Shown piece after piece: positions 1 through 9,903 of a stretch of DNA of 64,000 bases; position 1 is the stretch's first letter, and every line of letters starts with the position of its first letter. This stretch comes from Filobasidium wieringae (lineage: Eukaryota > Basidiomycota > Tremellomycetes > Filobasidiales > Filobasidiaceae). The position numbers and the translations under genes were made by a program. The notes under the pieces are model-generated. The model had not been told where the DNA came from, made no database searches, and saw only the letters and a program-made list of their open reading frames with translations. Location of the stretch: assembly GCA_001600055.1 (NCBI GenBank), contig BCIV01000001.1:1791774-1855773 (forward strand), in the 5' to 3' direction.

Positions 1-292
1 GAGCAAATCGTTCTCGTGGCCCATTGGGACAGACCAGAAGTACTATTCTCTCAGGCCTTACCTAGAAGCTGCCGAGAAAGGAGGTTTTATCACAACGTGG
101 AATGATCCGAAAAAATCCCCTTCAAGCTGGGTTCGGACTACGGGTCTACTGGAAAACCTCTATAATGGTATGCTTTGCTTCAAAACCCCAATTCTATCGT
201 ACTAAACCATCTTGATCGTACATCATACAGTCAATTACGCAGGGGGATACCAGCGCGGCACTTGGCCTGAACTGGATACCTCGAGCTACTGA
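1..292 (+). CDS. 3' end of unknown protein, paralog of the next gene
   Basis: Partial gene cut by the window edge; only the C-terminus is present. Exons 2-167 and 231-292 (frame starts at base 2), intron 168-230 with a TACTAAAC branch site and CAG acceptor. The readable part contains WPIGTDQKYY, then a Y-L-E-A-A helix, a W-V-R-T-T-G-L-L-E strand/helix and the tail WPELDTSSY-stop. The same order (WPIG, tyrosine-rich helix, aromatic-R-x-T-G-x-L-E, W-P tail, intron at the same place) ends the gene at 785-2083, so the two are tandem paralogs. I do not recognise the family. The shape, a helix followed by a short strand with a conserved glycine and arginine, resembles a small winged-helix or OST-HTH-like module, but that is inference only. 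Confidence 0.6.
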
Positions 293-784
293 ACAACTGG
301 GCGGATTCTCTCGACTTTCTGCGTCGATTCATATATAATACGGACCTGGCTTTCTGCGTCGAAATATACTGCGAACTACGTACATCCTAAGCTTCTGATC
401 TGCCGCTAATGTCCGACGAGCACTAGGCATTATACGTTATATCTCATTATCATTTACGAACTATTTGGCATAGACCTCGATGGATTCCGCTGCACGTTCT
501 TTCTTACGGTTACGGATTGGTCAAAACTGATCTTTGCTGATCACTGATCGTCGTATTGATCATGAATACAAGACACGGATCGGCACGAAATTAGCGAGAT
601 TCTCGACAGATGCTTCTCACGACATGATTCTTGACAGGTGATTCTGAACTGCGTTTTTTAGCGTGACTCTATCGGGCTGAATTGTCCCGACCATACAAAC
701 ATTGAACAACTTGCCTTCTTCTTCTCGTCTTCAGCGATACATCGATAGTAATTGTACTACCTCCCTTTCACACACATCTGAACT
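293..784. other. Intergenic, no gene seen
   Basis: AT-rich spacer between the two tandem paralogs. No open frame with coding character and no RNA gene was seen. It should hold the promoter of the 785 gene. Confidence 0.5.
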
Positions 785-2083
785 ATGACCGAGAACAAGC
801 AGAAGGAAACGACTTCAAGACTCTTGATAATTATTGACCTACAAAACTGGAAGGCGAGTTCTTTCTAATTCAGCTTCAGTATTCCCGTTTCCCTGACGCT
901 TCTCCGATATCCGACGCAGTATCCCATTTTGAATGAAAAGAACGCCTGTAAAGCGCTCGACACGGTTTTGGGGAGCATATACTTCCATCTAGGCAAGAAC
1001 GCTATTGAAACCGACCGCCGATGTATCATGAAAGCGCTTGCATCCGAGGAAGCAGGGGTATCCCTCGATTCAGAACTAGAGAAGCTGGATGGAGTTCAAT
1101 TGATTGGGAAGGGGCGGCCGATCGAAGACATTCGTACTGGTATACAAGGTAGAGTCCTTGGAGTCGATCGGAAGATGACGAAGCTAACTTGTCTTGAATG
1201 AATCTAAAGTGGGCAACAAGAGCGCTCTCCTCGCGAATCGTCCCGTATCAGTAGCGCTTGTGGTCGATCATCAAGATGATCCCGCCAACAATCTGTTAGA
1301 CCCGGTCAAATTGTTGCCGGATGTTCAGACCTGTATAAAGTTCTTCTGGTACAAGCACCAGGGGCTCGAGAAGTGTGATGTCAATGTGGTCCCAATCGAG
1401 AGGAAACCAAACACGTTTAACCCGCTAGATACCAAACAAGCGGATGAAGAAGAATACGCGGAGCAGGTGCTGCTATCTCAGCAATGCGACGTCGATCGGC
1501 CAGAAGCCACCTTCAGTCATGCCCAAGCTATGTCTCCGATCGGTAAGTGGATATTTAGTGCATTCTGCTTTCGGTATTGATCACTTTTGCAAAATTTGCA
1601 ACATGTACAGCCTCACGCGAAGACGCAACACCATCGATTGACGATGAGTAAGTGTACGCGTGTGTACTCTTTTGAGGTAGCATTGAGACTTACACTCATA
1701 TTTATCAGTCATCTTGATTTTGTCCCTCTAGTCAAGAGTATCCGAACCTGGGAATTCGAGTATGGTTCTAAGAAGAAGAAACCGCTGCGTTCGGCCGTTG
1801 CGCTGGAGCTCAACTCCGCTCATGACTGGCCGATCGGCGACGCAGATTACCGCACGTACAAGACTTACAGCAGGGCAGCAATGGATGCAGGTTTTGTCTT
1901 GCTAGGAGATTGCGAGGCGGGGCCGTTTATCCGGTCGACCGGCCGCTTGGAGCGCTTGTGTGATAGTAAGCTACATATCTCTCCTACTACGTGCGTGGTT
2001 GACCGGTCAACGCTCCACGAATAGTTAGCGGAAGAAACAATTGGACGGAAGGCTGGCCGAAAGCATATTGCACCTGCAAGTAA
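785..2083 (+). CDS. Unknown protein, paralog of the gene at 1-292
   Basis: Six exons: 785-853, 920-1148, 1210-1542, 1611-1647, 1709-1965, 2025-2083; 327 aa with consistent phases throughout. Intron 1 (854-919) starts GCGAGT after AAG, so it would be a GC-AG intron; every other intron is GT-AG. The N-terminus has a hydrophobic strand ending in an acidic residue (LLIIIDLQNW, residues about 13-22), like the first strand of a NYN/PIN-type nuclease fold, and a second strand VSVALVVDHQDD starts the third exon. The C-terminal 70 residues repeat the module of the upstream paralog (WPIGDADYRTY onward). I do not recognise the family; a NYN-like nuclease with a small C-terminal domain is one possibility, held weakly. 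The gene model is solid from 920 on and less certain for exon 1. Confidence 0.6.
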
Positions 2084-2190
2084 TTCCTTCACTGGAGAGA
2101 GAGACATGTCACTGGAAGACAACTGGAAATGCGACCTATGTGAATCTGTATAGACTGAAGGCCTGCCTTACGCAACGAATAACCCTATAC

Positions 2191-4846
2191 TTATACAAAT
2201 GTGAACTTGCTCTCGTCATCCACGATCATCTTCCTCGCACTCTCAGTCCCTACCACTCGCTCCAACTTCAGATAATCGAACTTGGAGAATGCAACTCTGC
2301 TTGTGACCTCTGCTTCGTCGATGTCGATGGTTTGCTTTCCAGTAGCCGAAAGTAGGAAAGGCGAGGCCATCAACTCCGAGTAGTATTGAGCATGCTCAGG
2401 TAGAGCATAGAAGACGATCGTCTTGGCACCTCTCAGACGGTATCTTTAAGATCGAGAATCATCAGAATACATTTCTCCGCTGCGAATCGATATCAGCTCA
2501 CCTTCGGTAGAAATGGAAACGCTCAGTTATAACCAAGAAAGATTTCTTCCCCTTGAAGAAGCTAGTTCTGGCTGCTGAGATTTCTTGGTTCGAAGAGTAT
2601 CTGGAAGGTAAAGTACGGTTAATAAGATCATTACAAAGACACTCCGAATCGTTACTTACTCAGAAATGGCGGCAAAGGAGACCTTCTCCATCTTTCGCAT
2701 GTGGTTTGTTACCCGCACGAAATCAAAGTATGATGGTACAACGATCATCGTACTCGAGCTCGCAACAGCTGACTTCATTAAGGCAGGGAGCGTCTACGAC
2801 AAAAAGCTCGTCAATGTCAGGCGGGTGATTGACCTGTAGAAGGTACTTACGGTTTGCGTAAAGAACTTGAACCTCGCCTCCAACTCCTCAAGCGCATCTT
2901 CTCCCTTCAAGCGAGTGAAGACCTGTTTCACGCCCTTCCTAACACCCCCTAGCACTCCTTCAAAGTCTGTTCGTTCTACTCGGATCTTTCCTTCGACGTT
3001 GTAAAGAGAACGGTTAAAGAGCGATCGGAATTCAGGGGTCTCATATCGGGATAGCAGAATCGATTGTCGGAGGTATTTAGATCTGAACATTGAGTTATTA
3101 TGAGTCGACCTACGCTCTTTGACAACAAAACGGGCCTTCTGACTTACTGGTTGTCCAGGTACCAAGGCTTCACTCGAGAGAAATCGCATCCGTGAGGGTT
3201 GTTTGGTACCTTGTTCATGTTTTGGAAAGTGAACTTTGGATGACAGTGTTCAGATGTCGTAGCCTTGATGCGATCTGGACGGAATTCTCACCTGCACATG
3301 TTCCCAGTTCTGCATGGCCATAACATCCAGGCCATCCGCCACACAAATCTCAATACTACTCAAACTATCGGTTCCTCCCTCCTTATCGCTCCCCATCCTG
3401 ATTCCAAGCGGACTTGCAACGATGATATCGCAGCCGATAAGCTTCTCCTCGTTTGCAGGAGGAAGGATCACTCTCCAAGCTTTCCTGGTGAACTTGATCC
3501 CGAATCGGAAGTTGTCGTCCGAGTTGCCGGAGAAGGTGGAGATGTGGTCACGAGGGTAATTGGCGGCCTTTTCTGGGTCAGCGAGTGGATCGGCGATGTC
3601 TTCAGGAAGGGAGAAAGAGGAGGTGAATGGTTTGAGGTTCTCGATCTGAGTTCCTTCAGGAGCCAAGGGGAATAGATGAGTCTGAAGCCAATGAAGGGCG
3701 AGGGATCGGAAGGGAAGGAGGAGCAGGACTTTGGGACGAGTAAAGGATTGATCTCGTTGCTCAAACGAATCAGGTAGTGTGGTGTTGTTCGCCTGAAAGT
3801 GAGCGAGCTTTTCATTGTTCCGGATGATCTTTCGTCGAGACCTGTCACAAGCAGATGATATCAGTCTCGATCCGCTTATCTCGCTACGCATGTGGCTTAC
3901 TTCATGACATGGTTGACAGCATGCATCATTATAGCACTTCGAACATCCTCTGCCTCATTTCCATACAAAGCGTTACCTTTCTTGCTAGAACTCCCATCGG
4001 CTTCACCATCCATTCCATGCAGGAACAAGTCTTTGTATGAAGATGCAAGATCAAGGGTGGTATTAAGGATAGTCGAAGGGGAAGGGTGTGATTCTTGGAA
4101 GGTCGCCAAGATCGAAGGAGTTATCTTTTATAGTTTAAGATTGTATTTCAGCTTGACCATTTCCTATCCTGAACTCGACCTTATCTTACCCTAACATCCT
4201 TCTTCTCCAGCTTGTCGGCAATTTTACTCCCCTCCGGCACCATTTCACAAACTCGCTCGAAGCCAGGTACGAATCGTCTTTTGGATTTCCATTTACTTGA
4301 TTCTGCCGATTCTTGGTTTGAGGGAGTAAGAGGAAGCGGTTCAACAGAGAAATGGGTCAGGAAGGGGTCGGAATCTGAAAGACGAGCAAGGCATGAGATC
4401 CATGGAGCGAGGCGAACACGGATACGAAGCTTACCTGTTACTGGCGTTGTTCTGCCTGTTGCCTCGTCCTCATCCTCGCTATCGTCCTCCGCTTGGAGGT
4501 CCAATCCCCCACTCGTTTCCTCCTCATCCTCGAGAGGTTCAGATACTGCTCGCGCCTCTTCAACCTTTCCAGCCTTGGCTTTGCCTTTCTTATCCTTCTT
4601 TCCCTTCTGCTCTCCGATCAATTTCGCCTCGCTTCCACTAGGTCCAATCTCCCCACCCAATACTATCCTCCTCTTCTGTTTCTTTTTCTTTGGCTCCTGT
4701 TCCTCGGACTGAAGGGAACGAGAATCTTGCGTATCGGGAGTCAGCGAACTGCGCTTGTGACCTCCTGGCTGGTCCAAATCGAATGGCCGTTTGACCGCCG
4801 ACACGTTCAAGAGCGTGAGTAGCTTCAATTGTACTGCAGTCGACAT
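2191..4846 (-). CDS. UTP25: U3 snoRNP-associated protein Utp25 (DEF family)
   Basis: Exons in transcript order: 4846-4435, 4374-4190, 4124-3901, 3841-3292, 3233-3148, 3082-2851, 2793-2660, 2600-2502, 2443-2191; 724 aa, close to the usual family length of about 720. Utp25 is a nucleolar SSU-processome component needed for 18S rRNA maturation; it has a helicase-like fold lacking the Walker motifs. Visible family signatures: RPKVLLLLPFRSLA, DDNFRFGIKFTRK, DIIVASPLGIR, the MQNWEHV segment, CDFSRVKPWYLDNQ, VVPSYFDFVR, ISAARTSFFKGKK, RFHFYRRYRLRGAKT and YALPEHAQYYSELM. Residues about 50-125 are a lysine-rich then acidic low-complexity stretch typical of nucleolar proteins. It is divergent from SUMO across about 320 bp. 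All splice phases agree. Confidence 0.95.
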
Positions 4847-5169
4847 TATGGTATTGCTTTCTATGGTCAGAACTGGTAGGACATCGAGCTAAGAACTGGT
4901 CGGGAACATCTCCTCTCCCTTGTGAGCTCGTTCTTCCGCCTTGACAAAAATCGGAGAAGGTTGTTTACGATTTGTGCTTATCGATATACACGTCATGACG
5001 AAGACTCGTCTTATCAGAGAAACCATCGCTCATCGATTCCTCAGAAGCAGAAACACAGTCCATTCAGCCAACTCCATGTTCCTTGCCTCTTCATTCACTT
5101 CTTTCAGTCTTGATACCATCCTCACCTAACCTCTCACCGAATCTAACCGCCTAACAAACTATAAACAAG
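4847..5169. promoter_or_regulatory. Divergent UTP25/SUMO promoter region
   Basis: A 323-bp spacer between two divergent start codons. It contains pyrimidine-rich tracts just before the SUMO ATG (leader ends AACAAG-ATG). No clear TATA box was seen. Confidence 0.5.
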
Positions 5170-6491
5170 ATGTCTGAGAACGGTGCCGCCCCTGATACCG
5201 CTGCCGCTGCCGAGGTCAAGGCTGAGCCCCGTATGTCTACGACCGTCAGGAATCGAGATCGGACGTTACTGATCCAATTGTATCGTGGCTTACAGAGTCC
5301 ATGAACGTCAAGGTTAGTTGCATTTAACCTTCGGTACAACTAGCAGATCGCTGAAGTATTGCAAGTTAACAGGTCACCTCGACTGGTAAGACTTCGTATT
5401 GACGATAGCAAGGTAGTTATTGCCTTTACTTACGGAACTCTGCTTTTCTTGTCCTTCCGAAGATGGAAACGAGGTCAGTATCCCTCTATGATACAAGGAG
5501 CGCCAGCTTACAAGGCTGACCCATCCTCCATTTGAATGACCAGGTCTTTTTCAAGATCAAGCGTACCACTCGTTTGAACAAGTTGAAGGTACAATCATCG
5601 TCTCTCTTCTGATTTAGATTCCTATCCACGATTCATCATCGACAATCTACAATTTGGTTGCGATGCACAAAGATCGATTCAGCGACCGTCCTCCCTTAGA
5701 GAAAACTGGGCGATCAGAAGGGACGGGAAAGTAGTACCACTCGTTCGTTCGAGGTATTATCGTTCCACTCGTCTAGCGAAAACCTAGCTCGAGGTCCCTT
5801 TTGATAAAGAAAAATGGGGAGACGCTTGGGGAAAGAAATGGCGTGTTTCGAGAGATCGGTTTGGATTGAATGAAAAAGGGGACAGTAAAGAATAAGCGCT
5901 GTCAAGATAGCTTCCTGCAACGCTTGAATCCTGCGAAAGGGAGAGTCGGGCTGCTTTTTGTCCGTGCATCAAGTTCCTTTGCAGAGGATTATCGTCGCGA
6001 TGATCGATTTTTCGAACAAACGATCAACATCCTTTGTTCGCGTCAGAGGAAGACAAGATTCACATCAGGTTGGCAAGGATACATCTGACTGCTTTCGCTT
6101 TTCTATAGAACGCCTATGCTGAGCGAGTCGGTAAGAACGTCAGCGCTATCCGGTATGTCAACAGCTTACTAGCGAGTCCATTAGGTAGAACGGCCTGCTG
6201 ACTCCACGTTGTCATTTCATGATCCGCGAACTATAGATTCTTCTACGACGGACAGCGAATCAGTGACGACGACACTCCCGAGAGTTTGGACTTGGAGGAC
6301 GGTAAGTACTCTGGTGGCGAATGGTTGTTTTCGCTCAGCCCCCTTGACGATCTGTCCTTCTCTCGCTTAGGTGACTCTATCGAGGTTCAGTTGGAGCGTG
6401 AGTATAATATTGTTCTAATGGCCACAAAGAGAAGTTGAGACTGATGTGAATCGTAACGGGGTCTGCTCATTCAGAGGTCGGTGGACAATAG
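5170..6491 (+). CDS. SMT3: SUMO (small ubiquitin-like modifier)
   Basis: Nine exons: 5170-5230, 5296-5312, 5373-5385, 5463-5473, 5544-5588, 6109-6152, 6237-6301, 6371-6397, 6475-6491; exactly 99 aa. Family features: an Ala/Glu-rich flexible N-tail (residues 1-25), then a beta-grasp domain with DGNEVFFKIKRTT, GKNVSAIRFFYDGQRI, DTPESLDLEDGDSIEV and the C-terminal QVGG. The precursor ends GG-Q, so only one glutamine must be removed by a Ulp1-type protease to expose Gly-Gly. SUMO is conjugated by the E1 Aos1-Uba2 and by Ubc9, whose gene is also in this window (46314-47245). Exons 2-4 are 17, 13 and 11 nt, and intron 5 is 520 nt, about ten times the local norm. Every junction keeps phase and the protein aligns without gaps in the conserved core, so the model is reliable. 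Confidence 0.95.
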
Positions 6492-6887
6492 ACGCGTGCG
6501 ATGCGATTTGGGTTTCAAACTACAAAGCCGGGCATATTTCTAGCTCTTCCCTCTGTTCTATGTATGTTTTGTAGAATCAATCAAGAATAAGGACATAATG
6601 GTGGCACGAGGCGGTAGTTGCCTGCTGATCAAAGCGATGAAACGTGTCAGGTTCACGTCGTTTTAGGTCCGAATCGCTCGCCTTATTTAGTCGACCAACG
6701 CTTTCTCACGCGTGTTACCAAACTTTTCTGCTTTCCTCCTCTCACGACCATTCAAGTCGTTCGCATTCCCGGATCCTACCGTCCAAACCACCTGCTCGTC
6801 CTCCTTTCTTCTTCACCAATCATTTGCAAACAGTCACCGCTGTCGCCCAACCCTCAAACTTAGCAACAAGTCGCTATCACTGCAAAA

Positions 6888-6939
6888 ATGGCCACCAAGG
6901 AGGATTACGAGAAGACCGGCGCTGCCACTGGTGCCAAGG

Positions 6940-6976
<37 letters not shown>

Positions 6977-7451
6977 TAAGAACCTCGAGAAGTGTGAGTA
7001 TACGTCGTTTTGAGGCTGTGGAGATGAAACGTTGGGCGCAGCTCTGGAAATCGTGCTATACACCTCATCTCCCAGACGACTACAACTCTATTAACAATTT
7101 GCTGATTTGTTGGTCCCGTATCAGTCTCTACCGACCTCGTCACCCGTGCCAAGGACAAGGACCTCCGTGTCAAGGGACCCGTCAGGCTCCCCACCAAGCA
7201 CTTGAAGATCACCACCAGGAAGTCGTAAGTACACCATTTCCTAAACCGATTCCCAGGAAATAGACGAAGCTTATCATATCCGCCTGTTCCACTCTAGTCC
7301 TTGTGGAGAGGGTTCCAAGACCTGGGACCGATTCGAGATGAGGATCCACAAGCGTCTCATCGACTTGCACACCACCGCCGATGTCGTCAAGCAGATCACC
7401 TCCATCCAGCTCGAGACCGGTGTCGAGGTCGAGGTCACCCTCGCCGAGTAA
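6888..7451 (+). CDS. RPS20: 40S ribosomal protein S20 (uS10)
   Basis: Three exons: 6888-6993, 7125-7224, 7298-7451; 119 aa, the normal length for eukaryotic uS10. Motifs: [52 protein letters not shown] and the C-terminus [11 protein letters not shown]. It sits in the head of the small ribosomal subunit. The first intron is 131 nt and the second 73 nt. A pyrimidine-rich leader and an AAAATGGCC start context fit a highly expressed ribosomal protein gene. It lies 396 bp downstream of SUMO on the same strand, with its own promoter. Confidence 0.97.
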
Positions 7452-8318
7452 ACTCGATGTCCTTTATTGGATCCTATCGATTTACCCGCTTGGCTTTTCA
7501 CGGTCCCTGGGCTCTCGTATCTATTCGACCTTTTGAGCGTTGTAACGTTTATGGGGCATTTGGATGTATGAGTGTCGGGGTGATACTATGATTTCGCCTT
7601 CCTCTTCGTTTCTGGTTCCGTGTCTGTCGTTCGATTGAGCTGCGTATGGACTGTGTGTGCTCGAGGAGAAGGTGCATTCGACGTAGATCTGAAGGGATAT
7701 ATATTTCGACCTCCTTTTCCAGTAGCTTTTTACTGACGTAGAAACGGTTAATTTTCCTTGACATTCAAGGGCGCGTATAGCTGAGTGGTTCAGAGCTTTT
7801 TGATACCCATCACCTTCATGAATATATCTTTGGTACTGAATCTTAACAGGTACTCACAAAGGTTGGTTTGTATATCTCAAGAACTCTTATCCCATTCTAA
7901 ACAAAGGAAAGCCGGATTGGGTTCTCTGGTGGGAGAAGAAGAGGGGAGAGACATACCCTTATCAGCGCTTGTTTAAGTGGGGGTTGGCAACGTGTCAGAT
8001 CCACAATTTCGATTGCTTCGGAAGAATATGTTCCCTACTGAGGATGAGGGAAAGGTAGAGGTAGACTGCGAGAGGGATCCCGGAGGGTGGGACGCTATGA
8101 CGGATACATTTTACGCAGAATATCGGACCGTCACAATCCTTTATGCAGTGATACATCATCTATTCAAGTTCGATACAAACCAATGCTCCCCGATCTTTCC
8201 TTTAGATCTTGGATTTCTTCTGTTGTTCTTCTTCGTAGCTGGGCAAACTATCGTTTCGAAAAGGCATGGATGAGTATCGATGACGATCTGTAAGAAGAGA
8301 AGGGAAACGGGAGTGGAC
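7452..8318. other. Intergenic, one tRNA-like fragment
   Basis: The spacer between the convergent 3' ends of RPS20 and the Old Yellow Enzyme gene. Only short open frames without coding character. Around 7771-7796 there is a D-arm/A-box-like stretch (TAGCTGAGTGG then TTCAGAGC), but no matching T-arm or closing acceptor stem, so no tRNA is called. Confidence 0.5.
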
Positions 8319-9644
8319 TCACTCGGTATACCCCTTGGCGCCTTGGGAATAAAAGGTGGATCGGTCCCAGTGGTTCATAGGGTGACCTTGTTTGATCCTC
8401 TCGGGCAGATCGGGGTTGGCTGATCACGCGCACAGGAAAGGGTCAGAACGAACGAGCTCCCCCTTGGAAAAGGACGACGAGACGTACCGATAAAGTATCT
8501 ACCAAAGACGACCAGATCCTCCGGGAAAGCTTTGGCATGCTCCACCGCCGTCCTAGGGTCCCACCCGCCGGCCGTCAAGAACCTGACCTTGCCCCCTCCC
8601 AACTCCTTCGTCAACCCCCTGAAGACCTGAACGTCATCTCCTTCTTCCAGACTATCGGAATCCGACGCTCCGGCGATCCTACTCTCGACCACGTGGATGT
8701 AAGCGAGATCGGGGAAGGTCTGGAGCAAGAGTTTCGTCCATGGGATGAAAGTCGCGTAGGGATCGGATTCTCGCATGCCTTGGAAGGTCGAGAAGGGGGA
8801 AAGACGGATACCGAGTCGGTTCGTAGGGAAGACCGAGGCGAGGGTTTGCATTACTTTGAGAGGGAAACGCATACGGTTTTCTACCGATCCTCCGTATTGA
8901 TCTGTACGTTGGCTGTGGGGGAGGGTTTGGTTCGTAGGGGATGAGCAAGGGGTATTCCTTGTTGAATCACTCGAGGTATACTCACTTGGAAACGTCTTGA
9001 AGGAATTGATCGATAAAGTATCCATTCCTACGAGTCGGGATCGGATCAGCTCGACCGCCTGTCAACCCGCTCACACGCCACACATGCGATACTCACGCTC
9101 CATGCAATTCGATCCCATCGAACCCAGCCTCCAAAGCGTACTCTGCCGCCTTTTTGTAATCCTCCAAGATCCGTTCCAAATCCTCTTCACTAGCCACGGT
9201 GAGCTCGACCGGTTTCGACTTGTCCGCCTGGATATCGCTAGCGGCCAGGACCCTCTTGACGACGGTAGGATCGGCCACTCTACCCAAGAACCAGAACTGA
9301 CAGAAATGGAGCCCTCCCTTTTCGTGCACGGCGGAGTTGATCTTTTTCCACTCGTCGCATTGGTCCTGGGTGAAGATCCCTGGAGCGCCTTTGAGGCCGG
9401 AGGCTTCAGGACTGATGAACGTGGCTTCGGAGATGAGGAGACCGCCTTTACTGGCTCGCTGGGCGTAATAATCCTTTGCCAATGGGTTGGGGACCAAGGT
9501 CTTTGGGTCGGCCCGAAGACGAGTGAGAGGTGCCATTCCGATTCGATGTTCGAGTTTGAATGGACCTAGGGAGATGGGTTGGAAGAGAGGAGTGTCTGCA
9601 CCTCCCTCCCAAGCTGGGAATGATCTGTCGTCTCCTCTGGCCAT
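8319..9644 (-). CDS. Old Yellow Enzyme-type NADPH:flavin oxidoreductase
   Basis: Exons in transcript order: 9644-9097, 9027-8986, 8912-8488, 8419-8319; 371 aa. FMN-dependent ene-reductase with a TIM-barrel fold that reduces alpha,beta-unsaturated carbonyls using NADPH. Signatures: N-terminal LEHRIGMAPLTRLRAD, substrate/active-site HGANGYFIDQF (H181, N184, Y186), QRTDQYGGS, RLSPF, LTAGGW and FGRYFIANPDLPERI. The start at 9644 is preferred because an in-frame upstream ATG (9752) only adds a low-complexity leader and lies at a TATA-like element (TATATAAA near 9736), which would then be the promoter. No transmembrane or targeting signal was seen; cytosolic by family. The exact physiological substrate cannot be read from the sequence. 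Confidence 0.92.
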
Positions 9645-9903
9645 GGTGGGTGTGTGTGGTATGTGGTGGTAGTGTTGAGGTGGTGTTGCGCTGGCGATGA
9701 TGGCTCTGTCTGACGGTGATGTGACGGTCTGAGCGTATATAAACGTTGACAAAGTGGAGGTCTTGATTATGAATCAACCTCGCTCGGCTGCACGCAACTA
9801 AAGCGGCAACGACAAGTGTGATCCGCGGATCGACCCCTATTTCAATCACAACCACAACCACAACCGTACAATCGTATACAACCCGCCGCTCGATCTGACT
9901 TCG

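Noticed and set aside
7771..7880. tRNA-like start (TAGCTGAGTGG...TTCAGAGC) after RPS20
   Set aside because: Only a D-arm-like segment fits. No anticodon stem, no GGTTCGA-type T-arm and no sequence complementary to the 5' acceptor stem follows within a plausible distance, and a T run interrupts it.
9645..9752. N-terminal extension of the Old Yellow Enzyme from the ATG at 9752
   Set aside because: The extra 36 residues are low complexity, have no targeting character and overlap the TATA-like promoter element; family alignment starts at the 9644 ATG.
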